Shown piece after piece: positions 21,888-32,243 of a stretch of DNA of 64,000 bases; position 1 is the first letter of the stretch; each line of letters starts with the position of its first letter. Source of the stretch: Leptotrichia sp. oral taxon 847. Its GTDB lineage: Bacteria > Fusobacteriota > Fusobacteriia > Fusobacteriales > Leptotrichiaceae. Location of the stretch: NCBI RefSeq assembly GCF_001553645.1, contig NZ_CP014231.1, forward strand, positions 1,364,001 to 1,428,000, read 5' to 3'. The notes under the pieces were generated by a model, which saw only the letters and a program-made list of their open reading frames with translations, was not told the DNA's origin and made no database searches. Position numbers and translations under genes: made by a program.

Positions 21888-21916
21888 ATTGTATCATGGA
21901 TGTATCCTTTTTTCAA
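21888..21916 (-). promoter_or_regulatory. Promoter for tnpB
   Basis: On the minus strand TTGAAA (21916-21911), 17 nt, and TACAAT (21893-21888), about 95 nt before the tnpB start and inside the left end of the element. Confidence 0.55.
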
Positions 21917-22072
21917 TAAAAAAAAAGCAATTCATCTCCCACTTGTAGAAAGCCTACGACTTCTTGCTATCTTTTTGTTAAAAATATTATTTTATTATCT
22001 AAATAGCAACTAAAACTTTGTTTACTTCAAAATAAGCCACTTAAATTATATAGAAAATATTATATAAAAAAA

Positions 22073-22118
22073 TTTGTTTACTAAACAAATAAACAATTTT
22101 ATGTTTGAAATACGAACA
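22073..22118 (+). promoter_or_regulatory. Two palindromes upstream of lacA, candidate LacR operators
   Basis: TTTGTTTACTAAACAAA (22073-22089) is a perfect 8-bp inverted repeat around one base. TGTTTGAAATACGAACA (22102-22118) is a second, imperfect one with the same TGTT/AACA ends. They lie just upstream of the lac promoter. LacR-type DeoR proteins bind TGTT...AACA-like palindromes in other bacteria; binding here is inferred. Confidence 0.5.
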
Positions 22119-22125
22119 AAAACTA

Positions 22126-22153
22126 TTGTTTTTTGTTTTTTTTGAGGTATACT
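22126..22153 (+). promoter_or_regulatory. Promoter of the lac operon
   Basis: TTGTTT (22126-22131), 16 nt, TATACT (22148-22153), about 40 nt before the lacA start. It lies outside the left end of the tnpB element, so the insertion need not disrupt the promoter. Confidence 0.55.
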
Positions 22154-22192
22154 CAAAAGTAAGAGAACATTAAAATAAAGGAGATGGCTGTG

Positions 22193-22615
22193 ATGAAAGT
22201 AATACTAGGTGCTGATGTGGATGGAAGAGAATTAAAAAACTACATTAAAAATTATCTTTTGGAAAATGGTTATGATGTAGTTGATAAGTCAGAAGATAAA
22301 GACTTTGTAGATACAACTTGTGCAGTGGCAAAAGAAGTTTTATCAGATGATGAAAATTTAGGAATTGTGTTTGATGCGTATGGTGCGGGAAGTTTTATGG
22401 TCGCTACGAAAATAAAAGGAATGATTGCGGCGGAAGTTTCGGATGAAAGATCAGCATATATGACTAGAAGACATAATAATTCTAGAATTATTACAATAGG
22501 ATCTGAAATTGTTGCAAAAGGACTTGCTAAAAATATCGTAAAAGATTTTTTAAGTGCTCCTTACGACGGAGGAAGACATCAAATTAGAGTGGATATGTTA
22601 AATAAGATGTGTTAG
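22193..22615 (+). CDS. lacA: Galactose-6-phosphate isomerase subunit LacA
   Basis: About 140 residues, matching LacA length. With LacB it converts galactose-6-P to tagatose-6-P. RpiB/LacAB-fold landmarks are [62 protein letters not shown] and the C-terminal [16 protein letters not shown], which is near-diagnostic for LacA. The ATG at 22193 has AAAGGAG 9 nt upstream; the earlier ATG at 22184 touches that site. First gene of the lacABCDFEG operon. Confidence 0.93.
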   Translation: MKVILGADVDGRELKNYIKNYLLENGYDVVDKSEDKDFVDTTCAVAKEVLSDDENLGIVFDAYGAGSFMVATKIKGMIAAEVSDERSAYMTRRHNNSRIITIGSEIVAKGLAKNIVKDFLSAPYDGGRHQIRVDMLNKMC

Positions 22616-22664
22616 TTTATTTAGTTTAAAAATAATAAAAAAATGATGAAGGATGGGAAAAAAT

Positions 22665-23180
22665 ATGAAAATTGCAATTGGATGTGATCACATAGTAACC
22701 GATGTGAAAATGGCATTATCGGATTTTTTGAAATCAAAAGGTTATGAAGTTTTAGATTGTGGAACTTATGATTTTACAAGAACACATTATCCAATTTATG
22801 GTAGAAGAGTTGGAGAAGCTGTAGTAAGTGGAAAAGCTGACTTGGGTGTTTGTATTTGTGGAACAGGAGTTGGAATCAACAATAGTGTAAATAAAGTTCC
22901 AGGAATCCGTTCAGCTCTAGTAAGAGATATGACTTCAGCACTTTATGCAAAAGAACATTTGAATGCAAATGTAATTGGATTTGGTGGTGCAATAACTGGA
23001 AAATTATTACTATTTGATATTGTGGAAGCCTTTATAAAAGCAAAATACAAAAAAACTGAAGAAAGTGAAAAATTAATTGAAAAAATTAAAGCGGTGGAAA
23101 CTGTGAATCCGGAACAAAAAAATGAAGATTTCTTTGATGAATTTTTGGAAAAATGGGACAGAGGGGAATATAAAGACTAG
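22665..23180 (+). CDS. lacB: Galactose-6-phosphate isomerase subunit LacB
   Basis: 171 residues, the standard LacB length. It begins [20 protein letters not shown] and has [33 protein letters not shown], the active-site cysteine loop of RpiB/LacB proteins, and [15 protein letters not shown]. It forms the heteromeric isomerase with LacA. ATG 22665 is preferred over 22653 because GG-rich sequence lies at a workable distance upstream and the reading matches the family. It follows lacA by about 50 nt. Confidence 0.93.
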   Translation: MKIAIGCDHIVTDVKMALSDFLKSKGYEVLDCGTYDFTRTHYPIYGRRVGEAVVSGKADLGVCICGTGVGINNSVNKVPGIRSALVRDMTSALYAKEHLNANVIGFGGAITGKLLLFDIVEAFIKAKYKKTEESEKLIEKIKAVETVNPEQKNEDFFDEFLEKWDRGEYKD

Positions 23181-23229
23181 AAAAATTTAAAATTTATTTT
23201 CAAAATTTTTTGATTGTATAATGAAATTT

Positions 23230-23290
23230 AAAATCGGACTTAAAAAAAACCTGTTAATTTATAATATTTTCTCTTCTTAAGTTCGATTTT
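23230..23290 (+). promoter_or_regulatory. Long intercistronic hairpin between lacB and lacC
   Basis: AAAATCGGACTTAA (23230-23243) pairs with TTAAGTTCGATTTT (23277-23290): 14 bp with one G-T pair and a loop of about 33 nt. It ends 19 nt before the lacC start, directly before the ribosome site AAAGGAG. There is no T run after it, so it is more likely an mRNA processing or stability element than a terminator. Confidence 0.5.
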
Positions 23291-23308
23291 AAGAAAGGAG
23301 CTAGTTAA

Positions 23309-24247
23309 ATGATTTTGACGGTAACGATGAATCCGTCTGTGGATATTTCATATCCCTTGGAGAAATTTAATTTAGATACTGTAAATAGAGTAGTTAAAGT
23401 TAGCAAAACACCTGGTGGAAAAGGGTTAAATGTTACAAGAGTGCTAAAACAGTTAAATGATGAAGTTGTTGCAACTGGACTTATAGGTGGTGCTTTAGGA
23501 ACAGATATTCAAAAGAAATTATTAGAAAAAGGGATTAAAAATAATTTTTTTGAAATTTCAGGGGAAACTAGAAATTGTATTGCAATTCTGCACGAGGGAA
23601 ATCAAACTGAAATTTTAGAAAAAGGACCGACTATAACAAAATCTGAAAGTGATAATTTTTTGGAGCATTTTGAGAAATTAGTGAAGAGTAAAGAAATTAA
23701 AATTATCGCTATTTCAGGAAGTTTACCAGATGGATTGGAAATCAACTATTATTCAAAAATGATTGGAATTTGTGAAAAGTATAAAAAATCAGTTGTATTG
23801 GACTGTTCTGGAAAAGCATTGTTAGAAGTTTTAAAAAATAAATATAAACCAAAAGTAATAAAACCTAATACAGAAGAGTTATCACAATTAATTGGAAAAG
23901 ACGTATCTAAAAATCCAGATGAATTAAAAAAAGTTTTAAAAGATAAATTATTTGAAAAAATTGAGTGGATAATTGTTTCACTTGGAGCAGATGGAGCTTT
24001 TGCGAAACGCAATGATAAATTTTATAAAGTAAATGTGCCTAACATAAAAGTTGTAAATCCTGTAGGTTCTGGAGATTCAACTGTTGCAGGAATAACATCG
24101 GCAATTTATGAAAATGCAAGTGATGAAAATTTATTGAAGAAGGCTAATACGTTAGGAATGTTAAATGCAATGGAAAAATTGACAGGATTTGTAAATTTGG
24201 AAAATTATGACAAATTATTTAATGAAGTAGAAATTTTGGAAATATAA
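23309..24247 (+). CDS. lacC: Tagatose-6-phosphate kinase LacC (PfkB family)
   Basis: A 312-residue PfkB/ribokinase-fold kinase. [22 protein letters not shown] and the glycine-rich [13 protein letters not shown] form the sugar-phosphate site, and [15 protein letters not shown] is the C-terminal PfkB signature with the catalytic Asp. Sequence alone barely separates tagatose-6-P kinase from 1-phosphofructokinase; its place between lacB and lacD makes LacC the right call. It phosphorylates tagatose-6-P to the 1,6-bisphosphate with ATP. The ribosome site AAAGGAG lies 8-9 nt upstream. Confidence 0.92.
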   Translation: MILTVTMNPSVDISYPLEKFNLDTVNRVVKVSKTPGGKGLNVTRVLKQLNDEVVATGLIGGALGTDIQKKLLEKGIKNNFFEISGETRNCIAILHEGNQTEILEKGPTITKSESDNFLEHFEKLVKSKEIKIIAISGSLPDGLEINYYSKMIGICEKYKKSVVLDCSGKALLEVLKNKYKPKVIKPNTEELSQLIGKDVSKNPDELKKVLKDKLFEKIEWIIVSLGADGAFAKRNDKFYKVNVPNIKVVNPVGSGDSTVAGITSAIYENASDENLLKKANTLGMLNAMEKLTGFVNLENYDKLFNEVEILEI

Positions 24248-24340
24248 TTTCAAAGATAAAAAGCAAATAGAAAAAATATTTATAGAGCAAGGAAGAAAAA
24301 TCTCTTTGTTAAAAAGTATAAAAAAACGGAGGAAAAAATA

Positions 24341-25318
24341 ATGAAATTATCAGCACAAAAAAGAAAATATTTAGAAAATTTAAGTGATAAAAATGGCTTT
24401 ATATCGGCACTAGCAATTGATCAAAGAGGTGCCTTGAAAAAAATGATAAATAAAAATCAGGAAAAAGAAGCAACTGCTGAACAGATAAAAGAATTTAAAG
24501 TATTAGTTTCAAAACATTTAACAAAATATTCTTCTTCAATCTTGTTAGATCCTGAATATGGATTGGATGCAGCAAAAGCTAGAGATAAAAATGCGGGATT
24601 ATTGCTGGCTTATGAAAAAACAGGATATGATGCGAATGCAGTTGGAAGATTACCAGACTGCCTTGTTGAATGGTCTGCAAAAAGATTAAAAGAAGAAGGA
24701 GCGGATGCAGTAAAATTCTTGTTATACTATGATGTAGACGAATGCGAAGAAATAAATATTCAGAAAAAAGCATATATGGAAAGAGTAGGAGCCGAATGTG
24801 TTGCAGAAGACATACCCTTCTTTTTGGAAATTTTAAGTTACGACTGTAAAATTGACGACAACAGTACAGCAGAATATGCGAAAGTAAAACCTAGAAAAGT
24901 TATTGAAGCAATGAAAGAATTTTCAAATCCAAGATACAATGTTGATGTTTTAAAAGTAGAAGTTCCTGTAAATATGAAATTTGTAGAAGGATTTGCTGAT
25001 GGAGAAACTGTTTATACAAAAGAGGAGGCTGCAAATTACTTTAAACTTCAGGAAGAAGCAACATCATTGCCATACATTTATCTAAGTGCTGGAGTAAGTG
25101 CGAAACTTTTTCAGGATACATTAAAATTTGCTCACGATTCAGGTGCTAAATTTAACGGAGTATTGTGTGGAAGAGCGACTTGGGCAAATGGTGTGGAAGT
25201 GTTTGCTAAGGAAGGCGAAAAGGCGACTGTGGAATGGCTGGACACTGCGGGAAGAAAGAATATTGAAGAACTAAATGAAGTAGTTGAAAAAACAGCAACA
25301 TCTTGGAAGGAAAAGTAG
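24341..25318 (+). CDS. lacD: Tagatose-1,6-bisphosphate aldolase LacD
   Basis: A 325-residue class I aldolase, standard LacD length. It begins [33 protein letters not shown], with [42 protein letters not shown] (Schiff-base lysine region) and [34 protein letters not shown]. It cleaves tagatose-1,6-bisphosphate to DHAP and glyceraldehyde-3-P, joining lactose breakdown to glycolysis. It has a GGAGG ribosome site and lies 93 nt after lacC. Confidence 0.95.
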   Translation: MKLSAQKRKYLENLSDKNGFISALAIDQRGALKKMINKNQEKEATAEQIKEFKVLVSKHLTKYSSSILLDPEYGLDAAKARDKNAGLLLAYEKTGYDANAVGRLPDCLVEWSAKRLKEEGADAVKFLLYYDVDECEEINIQKKAYMERVGAECVAEDIPFFLEILSYDCKIDDNSTAEYAKVKPRKVIEAMKEFSNPRYNVDVLKVEVPVNMKFVEGFADGETVYTKEEAANYFKLQEEATSLPYIYLSAGVSAKLFQDTLKFAHDSGAKFNGVLCGRATWANGVEVFAKEGEKATVEWLDTAGRKNIEELNEVVEKTATSWKEK

Positions 25319-25383
25319 ATTTTAGAAAAATCGAAATAAAAAAAACAAGATAGAAAATAAAAAATATTAAAAGGGAGAGAATT

Positions 25384-25701
25384 ATGACAAAAGAAGATGT
25401 AACAATGGTTGGATTTGAAATAGTAGCTTATGCAGGAGATGCAAGATCTAAATTAATGATTGCATTAAATAAAGCTCAAAATGGAGAATTTGAAGAAGCA
25501 GAAAATTTAGTAAAAGAAGCTGAAGAATGCTTAGTTGGTGCACATAATGCACAAACAGATATTTTAGCTAAAGAATCAGCTGGAGAAGATTTGGAAATTA
25601 GTTTCATTATGGTTCATGGGCAAGACCATTTGATGACAACAATATTATTGAAAGAATTAATGAAACATTTAATAGAATTATATAAAAGAGGAGCGAAGTA
25701 A
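25384..25701 (+). CDS. lacF: PTS lactose-specific EIIA component LacF
   Basis: A 105-residue lactose/cellobiose-family EIIA, a trimeric helical phosphocarrier. His82 in [10 protein letters not shown] is the residue phosphorylated by HPr; AHNAQTDI is the other family motif. It passes phosphate to the IIB domain of LacE. Its stop overlaps the lacE start (TAATG), so translation is coupled. A paralogous EIIA of the cellobiose cluster lies at 37374. Confidence 0.95.
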   Translation: MTKEDVTMVGFEIVAYAGDARSKLMIALNKAQNGEFEEAENLVKEAEECLVGAHNAQTDILAKESAGEDLEISFIMVHGQDHLMTTILLKELMKHLIELYKRGAK

Positions 25702-27404
25702 TGGAAAAACTGATTGAATTTATAGAAAAAGGAAAACCTTTTTTTGAAAAATTATCTCGGAATATATATTTAAGAGCAATTCGTGATGGTTTTATAGCTG
25801 GTATGCCAGTTATATTATTTTCTAGTATTTTTATTTTAGTTGCTTATGTTCCAAATGCTTTTGGATTTTTTTGGCCAAAAAGTATAGAAGCTTTATTAAT
25901 GAAACCATATAGTTATTCTATGGGAATCTTAGCATTTTTAGTAGCTGGAACAACAGCTAAATCGTTAACAGATTCTGTAAACCGTTCTATGCCAGCAACT
26001 AATCAAATTAATTATCTTTCTACGCTTTTAGCCTCAATGGTTGGATTGTTGTTATTAGCAGCAGATCCAACTAAAACTGGAGTTTCAACTGGATTCTTGG
26101 GAACAAAAGGACTTTTAACTGCGTTTTTAGCATCATTTATAACTGTAACAATTTATAAGTTTTGTATAAAAAATGAAGTAACTATTAAAATGCCTTCAGA
26201 AGTTCCGCCTAATATCTCACAAGTTTTTAAAGATGTAATACCATTTACTTTATCAGTTGTATCACTTTATGTTCTTGATATTCTTGTACGTCATTTTATT
26301 GGTACAGGAGTTGCAGAGGCAGTAGGTAAACTTTTTGGACCATTATTTTCAGCAGCTGATGGATATGTAGGAATTACTATTATATTTGGGGCTTTTGCGT
26401 TCTTCTGGTTTGTTGGAATTCACGGGCCTTCAATTGTAGAACCAGCTATTGCAGTTGTTACTTATGCTAATATAGATGCAAATTTAAATCTTATGAGAGC
26501 TGGACAACATGCGGATAAAATCTTAACTTCAGGAACACAAATGTTTATAGTTACAATGGGAGGAACTGGAGCTACTTTGATAGTACCATTTATGTTTATG
26601 TGGATTTGTAAATCTAAGAGAAATAAAGCTATTGGACGTGCTTCTGTTGTACCTACATTCTTTGGTGTAAACGAACCAATTTTATTTGGTGCTCCAATTG
26701 TATTAAATCCAGTATTCTTTATACCATTTATCTTTGCACCAATAATAAATGTTTGGATTTTTAAAATATTTATAGATGTACTTGGAATGAACAGCTTTAC
26801 TGCTAATCTTCCCTGGACAACTCCAGGACCACTGGGAATAATACTGGGAACCAATCTTCAGGTATTATCGTTTATTTTAGCAGCACTTTTAATTGTTGTG
26901 GACTTTATTATTTATTATCCATTTATAAAAGTATACGATAAACAAATTCTCGAAGAAGAACGCCTAGGAACTACAAATAACGAATTAAAAGAAAAAGTTG
27001 CTGCAAACTTCAACACTGAAAAAGCAGATAATATTCTTGAAAAAGCTGGTGTTGAAAAAACTGCTGCCGTTAAAAATAATATAACAAAAGAAACAAATGT
27101 ACTTGTACTGTGTGCTGGTGGGGGAACCAGTGGACTTTTAGCAAATGCTTTAAATAAGGCGGCAAAGGAATTTGATGTTCCTATTAAAGCCGCAGCAGGT
27201 GGATATGGTGCACATCGTGAAATACTTCCTGAATTTGATTTAGTTATTCTTGCGCCACAAGTTGCATCAAATTTTGAAGATATGAAAGCAGAAACTGATA
27301 AGTTAGGAATTAAGTTAGCAAAAACCGAAGGGGCTCAATATATTAGTTTGACCCGTGACGGTAAAGGTGCATTAGACTTTGTGCAAGCACAATTTCAAGA
27401 TTAA
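25701..27404 (+). CDS. lacE: PTS lactose-specific EIICB component LacE
   Basis: A 567-residue permease that imports lactose as lactose-6-P. The N-terminal EIIC domain has multiple membrane segments and the typical [40 protein letters not shown] and [12 protein letters not shown] linker from about residue 420 leads to a C-terminal EIIB domain whose phosphorylated Cys471 lies in [19 protein letters not shown]. Domain order and length match LacE of lactic acid bacteria and staphylococci. It overlaps lacF by 1 nt. Confidence 0.96.
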   Translation: MEKLIEFIEKGKPFFEKLSRNIYLRAIRDGFIAGMPVILFSSIFILVAYVPNAFGFFWPKSIEALLMKPYSYSMGILAFLVAGTTAKSLTDSVNRSMPATNQINYLSTLLASMVGLLLLAADPTKTGVSTGFLGTKGLLTAFLASFITVTIYKFCIKNEVTIKMPSEVPPNISQVFKDVIPFTLSVVSLYVLDILVRHFIGTGVAEAVGKLFGPLFSAADGYVGITIIFGAFAFFWFVGIHGPSIVEPAIAVVTYANIDANLNLMRAGQHADKILTSGTQMFIVTMGGTGATLIVPFMFMWICKSKRNKAIGRASVVPTFFGVNEPILFGAPIVLNPVFFIPFIFAPIINVWIFKIFIDVLGMNSFTANLPWTTPGPLGIILGTNLQVLSFILAALLIVVDFIIYYPFIKVYDKQILEEERLGTTNNELKEKVAANFNTEKADNILEKAGVEKTAAVKNNITKETNVLVLCAGGGTSGLLANALNKAAKEFDVPIKAAAGGYGAHREILPEFDLVILAPQVASNFEDMKAETDKLGIKLAKTEGAQYISLTRDGKGALDFVQAQFQD

Positions 27405-27424
27405 TTAATATATTTTAATACTAA

Positions 27425-28864
<1,440 letters not shown>

Positions 28865-28870
28865 AAAAAC

Positions 28871-28898
28871 TGGGGATAGTTTGGGTTATCCCCATTTG
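28871..28898 (+). terminator. Hairpin after lacG
   Basis: TGGGGATA (28871-28878) pairs perfectly with TATCCCCA (28887-28894). Only a short T stretch follows, so termination may be partial. Confidence 0.6.
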
Positions 28899-29018
28899 TA
28901 GTAAAAATTTTTGATTAAATAAATGATTTTTTGCTTTTTTTATTATGCAATATATTCATTACTAAGTTTTTAATCTTTAAAAAGTTCTTACTTTTGCTGT
29001 GTTTTTATTCAAAAAATC

Positions 29019-29046
29019 TTGATAAAATAAAAAAATAAAATATTAT
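29019..29046 (+). promoter_or_regulatory. Possible promoter for the LacI-type regulator
   Basis: TTGATA (29019-29024), 16 nt, TATTAT (29041-29046), 33 nt before the start codon. Moderate matches in AT-rich DNA. Confidence 0.4.
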
Positions 29047-29078
29047 AAAATTTTTAAATTAATAGAAAGGAGGGCAAA

Positions 29079-30086
29079 ATGGCTACAATCAGAGAAGTTG
29101 CAAAAAAAGCAGGAGTTTCAATAACAACAGTTTCCAGAATATTAAACAATGACGACAGTTTTAATGTGAGTAAAATTACAAAAGAAAAAGTTTTAAAAGT
29201 CATAAAACAACTAAATTATGAAAGAAAGAAAAATAAAAATAGAATATCACAGTCAAATATTTCCGTAATAAAGTGTTTTGATGAAAAAATTGAAAACGAA
29301 GATCCTTATTTTGTCTCTTTGAAAATAAATTTGGAAAATATGCTAAAGAAAAAAGTTTCAAAAGTGAATTTTTTTGATCTGGAAGAAATTGAAAAATTGA
29401 TAAAATATAATGAAATATCAAATTTTTCTTTGACAGATGCCGTTATTTTCATTGGAGAAACGAGTAAGGAAAAATTGAAATTTTTTAAAAGTTTAAATGA
29501 GAATATTATTTGCGTAGATGTATATGACACGGATAATATCACAGATTATATCAAGTTTGATATGAGAAATTCTGTTGAAATAGTTTTAAATTATATTTTT
29601 AAATTAAATCATAAAAAAATTGGACTATTGGTAGGAAGAAATAAAGTCGTAAAAAATTTAGTGGATTTTCGTGAGAAATATTTTAAGGAAATAATGGTAA
29701 AAAATGGATTGTATAGAGAGGAATATTTGCAGATTGGGGATTTTTCGATGGAAAGTGGCTATATTATGATGAAAGAAATTTTAAAATTGGAAGATAGACC
29801 AACGGCAGTTTTTTGTGGAAATGATTCAATTGCAATGGGAGCATATAAAGCAATTAGAGAAAATAAGTTAAAAATCCCCGAAGACGTATCAATAATAGGA
29901 TTTAACGATTTGAAATTATCACAATATTCTATTCCGCCTTTGACAACAATAAAAATTGATACAAAATTAATCGCTCAAGAAACGGTAAATTCTTTGATTG
30001 AATTATTGGAAGGTAAAAGGGACTATCATAAAAAAGTTTTTTTACCGATTGAATTAATTGAGCGGGAAAGCTGCCAAAGAATATAA
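29079..30086 (+). CDS. LacI/GalR-family transcriptional regulator
   Basis: A 335-residue regulator: N-terminal HTH and hinge (MATIREVAKKAGVSITTVSRILNN, then KVLKVIKQLNYERKK) and a periplasmic-binding-protein-like sensor domain (FKLNHKKIGLLVGR, RPTAVFCGNDSIAMGAYKAIRENKLKIPEDVSIIGFND, TTIKIDTKLIAQETV). It follows lacG on the same strand after a hairpin, so it may add sugar-specific control to the lac cluster. The effector and target are unknown. The ribosome site is AAAGGAGG. Confidence 0.85.
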   Translation: MATIREVAKKAGVSITTVSRILNNDDSFNVSKITKEKVLKVIKQLNYERKKNKNRISQSNISVIKCFDEKIENEDPYFVSLKINLENMLKKKVSKVNFFDLEEIEKLIKYNEISNFSLTDAVIFIGETSKEKLKFFKSLNENIICVDVYDTDNITDYIKFDMRNSVEIVLNYIFKLNHKKIGLLVGRNKVVKNLVDFREKYFKEIMVKNGLYREEYLQIGDFSMESGYIMMKEILKLEDRPTAVFCGNDSIAMGAYKAIRENKLKIPEDVSIIGFNDLKLSQYSIPPLTTIKIDTKLIAQETVNSLIELLEGKRDYHKKVFLPIELIERESCQRI

Positions 30087-30117
30087 ATTAAGATTTTTTC
30101 CAAAAAATAAAAAAATT

Positions 30118-30196
30118 ATACAGACATAAGAAAATTTAGATTTTTAAAAGCAAATGAAAAATTTGTTATTTAAAATATTTCTAGTCTGTATTTTTA
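30118..30196. terminator. Bidirectional hairpin between the LacI-type gene and acpS
   Basis: ATACAGAC (30118-30125) pairs with GTCTGTAT (30184-30191), with further pairing between TAAGAAA and TTTCTA inside. A T5 run follows on the plus strand and an A7 run precedes it, so it can stop both converging transcripts. The rest of the roughly 230-nt gap to acpS shows only AT-rich DNA. Confidence 0.6.
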
Positions 30197-30316
30197 TTGT
30201 AAGAGTGTAAATTTTTTTGTAAGGCTAAAAAAATTGTATATTACTTAATTTGTGCATATATTTACACAAGATTATGGATATTTTATTTTTAAAATAATTT
30301 TATTTTTAGTTATAGT

Positions 30317-30682
30317 TCATTTGTAAATGATTACCGTTGAAACCGCATATTCTCTGCTATGCGAAATACTTATCTGAATTTTGAGATTTTTTGCAAGTTC
30401 CTTTATTTTTCCGTAAAGTGTAACATAGGGTTTTCCCAATTCGTCATTTAAAATTTCAATATCTCTTAGGGAAAAACCGTACACCCCTGTTCCAAATGCT
30501 TTAGAAACCGCTTCTTTTGCTGCAAAACGTCCCGCATAACTTGCGTATGGATTTCTTTTTTTTTCGATATATTCAATTTCTTTTTTTGTGTAAACTTTAC
30601 TTTTGAATAAAGCTATGTTATTTATTGCATTTTTTATTCTCGATATTTCGATAATATCGGTTCCAATTCCATAAATTTCCAT
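30317..30682 (-). CDS. acpS: Holo-[acyl-carrier-protein] synthase AcpS
   Basis: A 121-residue phosphopantetheinyl transferase that activates acyl carrier protein. It has the GIGTDIIEISRI motif with the Mg-binding Asp and the RFAAKEAVSKAFGTGV motif with the second acidic ligand. Length is normal. It lies 18 nt downstream of the cobA/hemD gene on the same strand and probably closes the heme operon transcript. Confidence 0.93.
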   Translation of the reverse strand: MEIYGIGTDIIEISRIKNAINNIALFKSKVYTKKEIEYIEKKRNPYASYAGRFAAKEAVSKAFGTGVYGFSLRDIEILNDELGKPYVTLYGKIKELAKNLKIQISISHSREYAVSTVIIYK

Positions 30683-30700
30683 ATTTTTACCTCAATTTTA

Positions 30701-32200
30701 TTATTTTTTATATTTTAATATTTCTTCAAAAAGTCCGTCTTCCGTGTATCTTTTTGCTTCAATTTGAACATTACAACCTAAATTTTGAATAGTTTTAGTT
30801 GTGACGGGACCGATTGAAGCGATAATTTTTTCATTTAATAAATTTTTATTTTTTAAATTTTGCCAAAAATTTTTAAATGTTGAAGAACTTAAAAACATCA
30901 AAATATCACTTTTTTTGACATAGTTTTCCACAATTTCTTCTTCATGTTTCACGCCATTTGTATTGTAGACTACGACTTTTTCAAATTTTCTTTCGTATAA
31001 ATCACCATATTTTTTGGTATTAACTGGCGAAATATTTGAAACTACAAATAAAATTTTGTCGTTTTTAGATGTAAATTTTGTACTTTCATAGGCCAATTTT
31101 TCGACTGTGTACTTTTTCGGATAAAAATCTGGAATAATTTTATATTTTTTTATTTCTTCGGCAGTTTTTTCACCGACAACACCAATTTTTACATTCGCCA
31201 AAATTCTCATATCTTTTATTTTTTTCATAAATCCAATTACAGAATTTGCGCTGTTAAATAAAATGGCGTCAAAATTTTTTAGATCTGGCAAGTCAAAATC
31301 TAAATATTCAATATCAATAAATGGTAGTAAAAGTGCATTTCCGCCAAATTCGTTTATTTTTTGCAAAATATTTTTTTGTTTATTTTTGTTTCTTGTAATT
31401 AAAATATTTTTTCCAAACAATTTTTTATTTTCAAACCATTTCATTTTTTCTCGCAGTTTTACAACTTCCCCAATCACAATAATTACAGGAGATTTAACAT
31501 TATTTTTTCGTACAATTTCACAAATATTTTTTAAATTTCCAATAAATGTCTTTTGTTTAGAAGTCGTCCCATCTTTTATCACGGCAACTGGAGTGTCTTC
31601 GGTTTTTCCGTATTTTATAAGACTTTGAGTAATTTTTTCCAAGTTTGAAAGACCCATCAAAAAAATTAGCGTTCCTTTTAATTTTGCAATTTTTGAAAAA
31701 TCATGCTCTTTCCCATCTTCTCTTGTGTGTCCTGTAAAAATGTGAAAAGAAGTATTAATTCCTCGGTGAGTAACTGGAATTCCAGCGTATTCTGGCACAG
31801 CGATTGCAGAAGTAATTCCTGGAATCACTTCAAAATCTATTTTAATATTATTTTTTTTGTTATTTTCCAAAATCGCTTCAATTTCTTCTCCACCACGACC
31901 GAAAACAAATGGATCGCCACCTTTTAGACGAAGCACAATTCTAGGTTTACTTTCAGAATTTTGAGTCCCTTTTTCGACAATTTTTTCATTTATCTTTTTT
32001 TGCAACTCGCCACCTTCAAAATTTTCTTTTCCCATATAAATGAGTTCGGCATCATTTTTTTTATATTTTAAAATATTTGTATTGACAAGTCTGTCATAAA
32101 TTATGCAGTCGGCTTTTTCAATAATTTTCTTTAGTTTTAGCGTAATCAATTCTTCGTCGCCACAACCAGCTCCAGCTATAAAAACTTTATTATTTTCCAT
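30701..32200 (-). CDS. Fused uroporphyrinogen-III C-methyltransferase / uroporphyrinogen-III synthase (CobA-HemD)
   Basis: A 499-residue fusion. Residues 1 to about 245 are a SAM-dependent uroporphyrinogen-III methyltransferase (FIAGAGCGDEELITLKL, LRLKGGDPFVFGRGGEE, FEVIPGITSAIAVPEYAGIPVTHRG) that makes precorrin-2/sirohydrochlorin precursor. The rest is a HemD domain (ILITRNKNKQKNILQKINEFGG, DAILFNSANSV, and the ASIGPVTTKTIQNLG signature) that cyclises hydroxymethylbilane. CobA-HemD fusions are known in Clostridia and Fusobacteria. It lies between hemC and acpS. This directs the pathway toward siroheme or cobalamin; no heme-late genes are in the window. Confidence 0.93.
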   Translation of the reverse strand: MENNKVFIAGAGCGDEELITLKLKKIIEKADCIIYDRLVNTNILKYKKNDAELIYMGKENFEGGELQKKINEKIVEKGTQNSESKPRIVLRLKGGDPFVFGRGGEEIEAILENNKKNNIKIDFEVIPGITSAIAVPEYAGIPVTHRGINTSFHIFTGHTREDGKEHDFSKIAKLKGTLIFLMGLSNLEKITQSLIKYGKTEDTPVAVIKDGTTSKQKTFIGNLKNICEIVRKNNVKSPVIIVIGEVVKLREKMKWFENKKLFGKNILITRNKNKQKNILQKINEFGGNALLLPFIDIEYLDFDLPDLKNFDAILFNSANSVIGFMKKIKDMRILANVKIGVVGEKTAEEIKKYKIIPDFYPKKYTVEKLAYESTKFTSKNDKILFVVSNISPVNTKKYGDLYERKFEKVVVYNTNGVKHEEEIVENYVKKSDILMFLSSSTFKNFWQNLKNKNLLNEKIIASIGPVTTKTIQNLGCNVQIEAKRYTEDGLFEEILKYKK

Positions 32201-32243
32201 TTTTATCCCTTTTTATCCTTTCAATTATCCTTTCAAAATTTTT

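Larger units (their letters stand above)
20583..21968 (-). mobile_element. IS200/IS605-family element, tnpB-only (IS1341-like)
   Basis: A single-gene element with no tnpA in the window. The right end, read on the minus strand, carries the perfect hairpin CTCCCGCTTTTAAAAGCGGGAG and ends in AGTAGTTCAC (plus coordinates 20583-20612). The left end (21927-21968) contains GCAATTCATCTCCCACTT and GACTTCTTGC, typical of IS605 left ends, but the second arm of the hairpin is altered. Subterminal hairpins in place of inverted terminal repeats fit this family. The element sits between lacR and lacA. Boundaries are judged from the hairpins only. Confidence 0.8.

Noticed and set aside
21888-21916. Partial palindrome GATACATCCATGATAC near the tnpB start as an operator
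   Set aside because: Pairing is weak and it coincides with the spacer of the tnpB promoter; not enough for an operator call.
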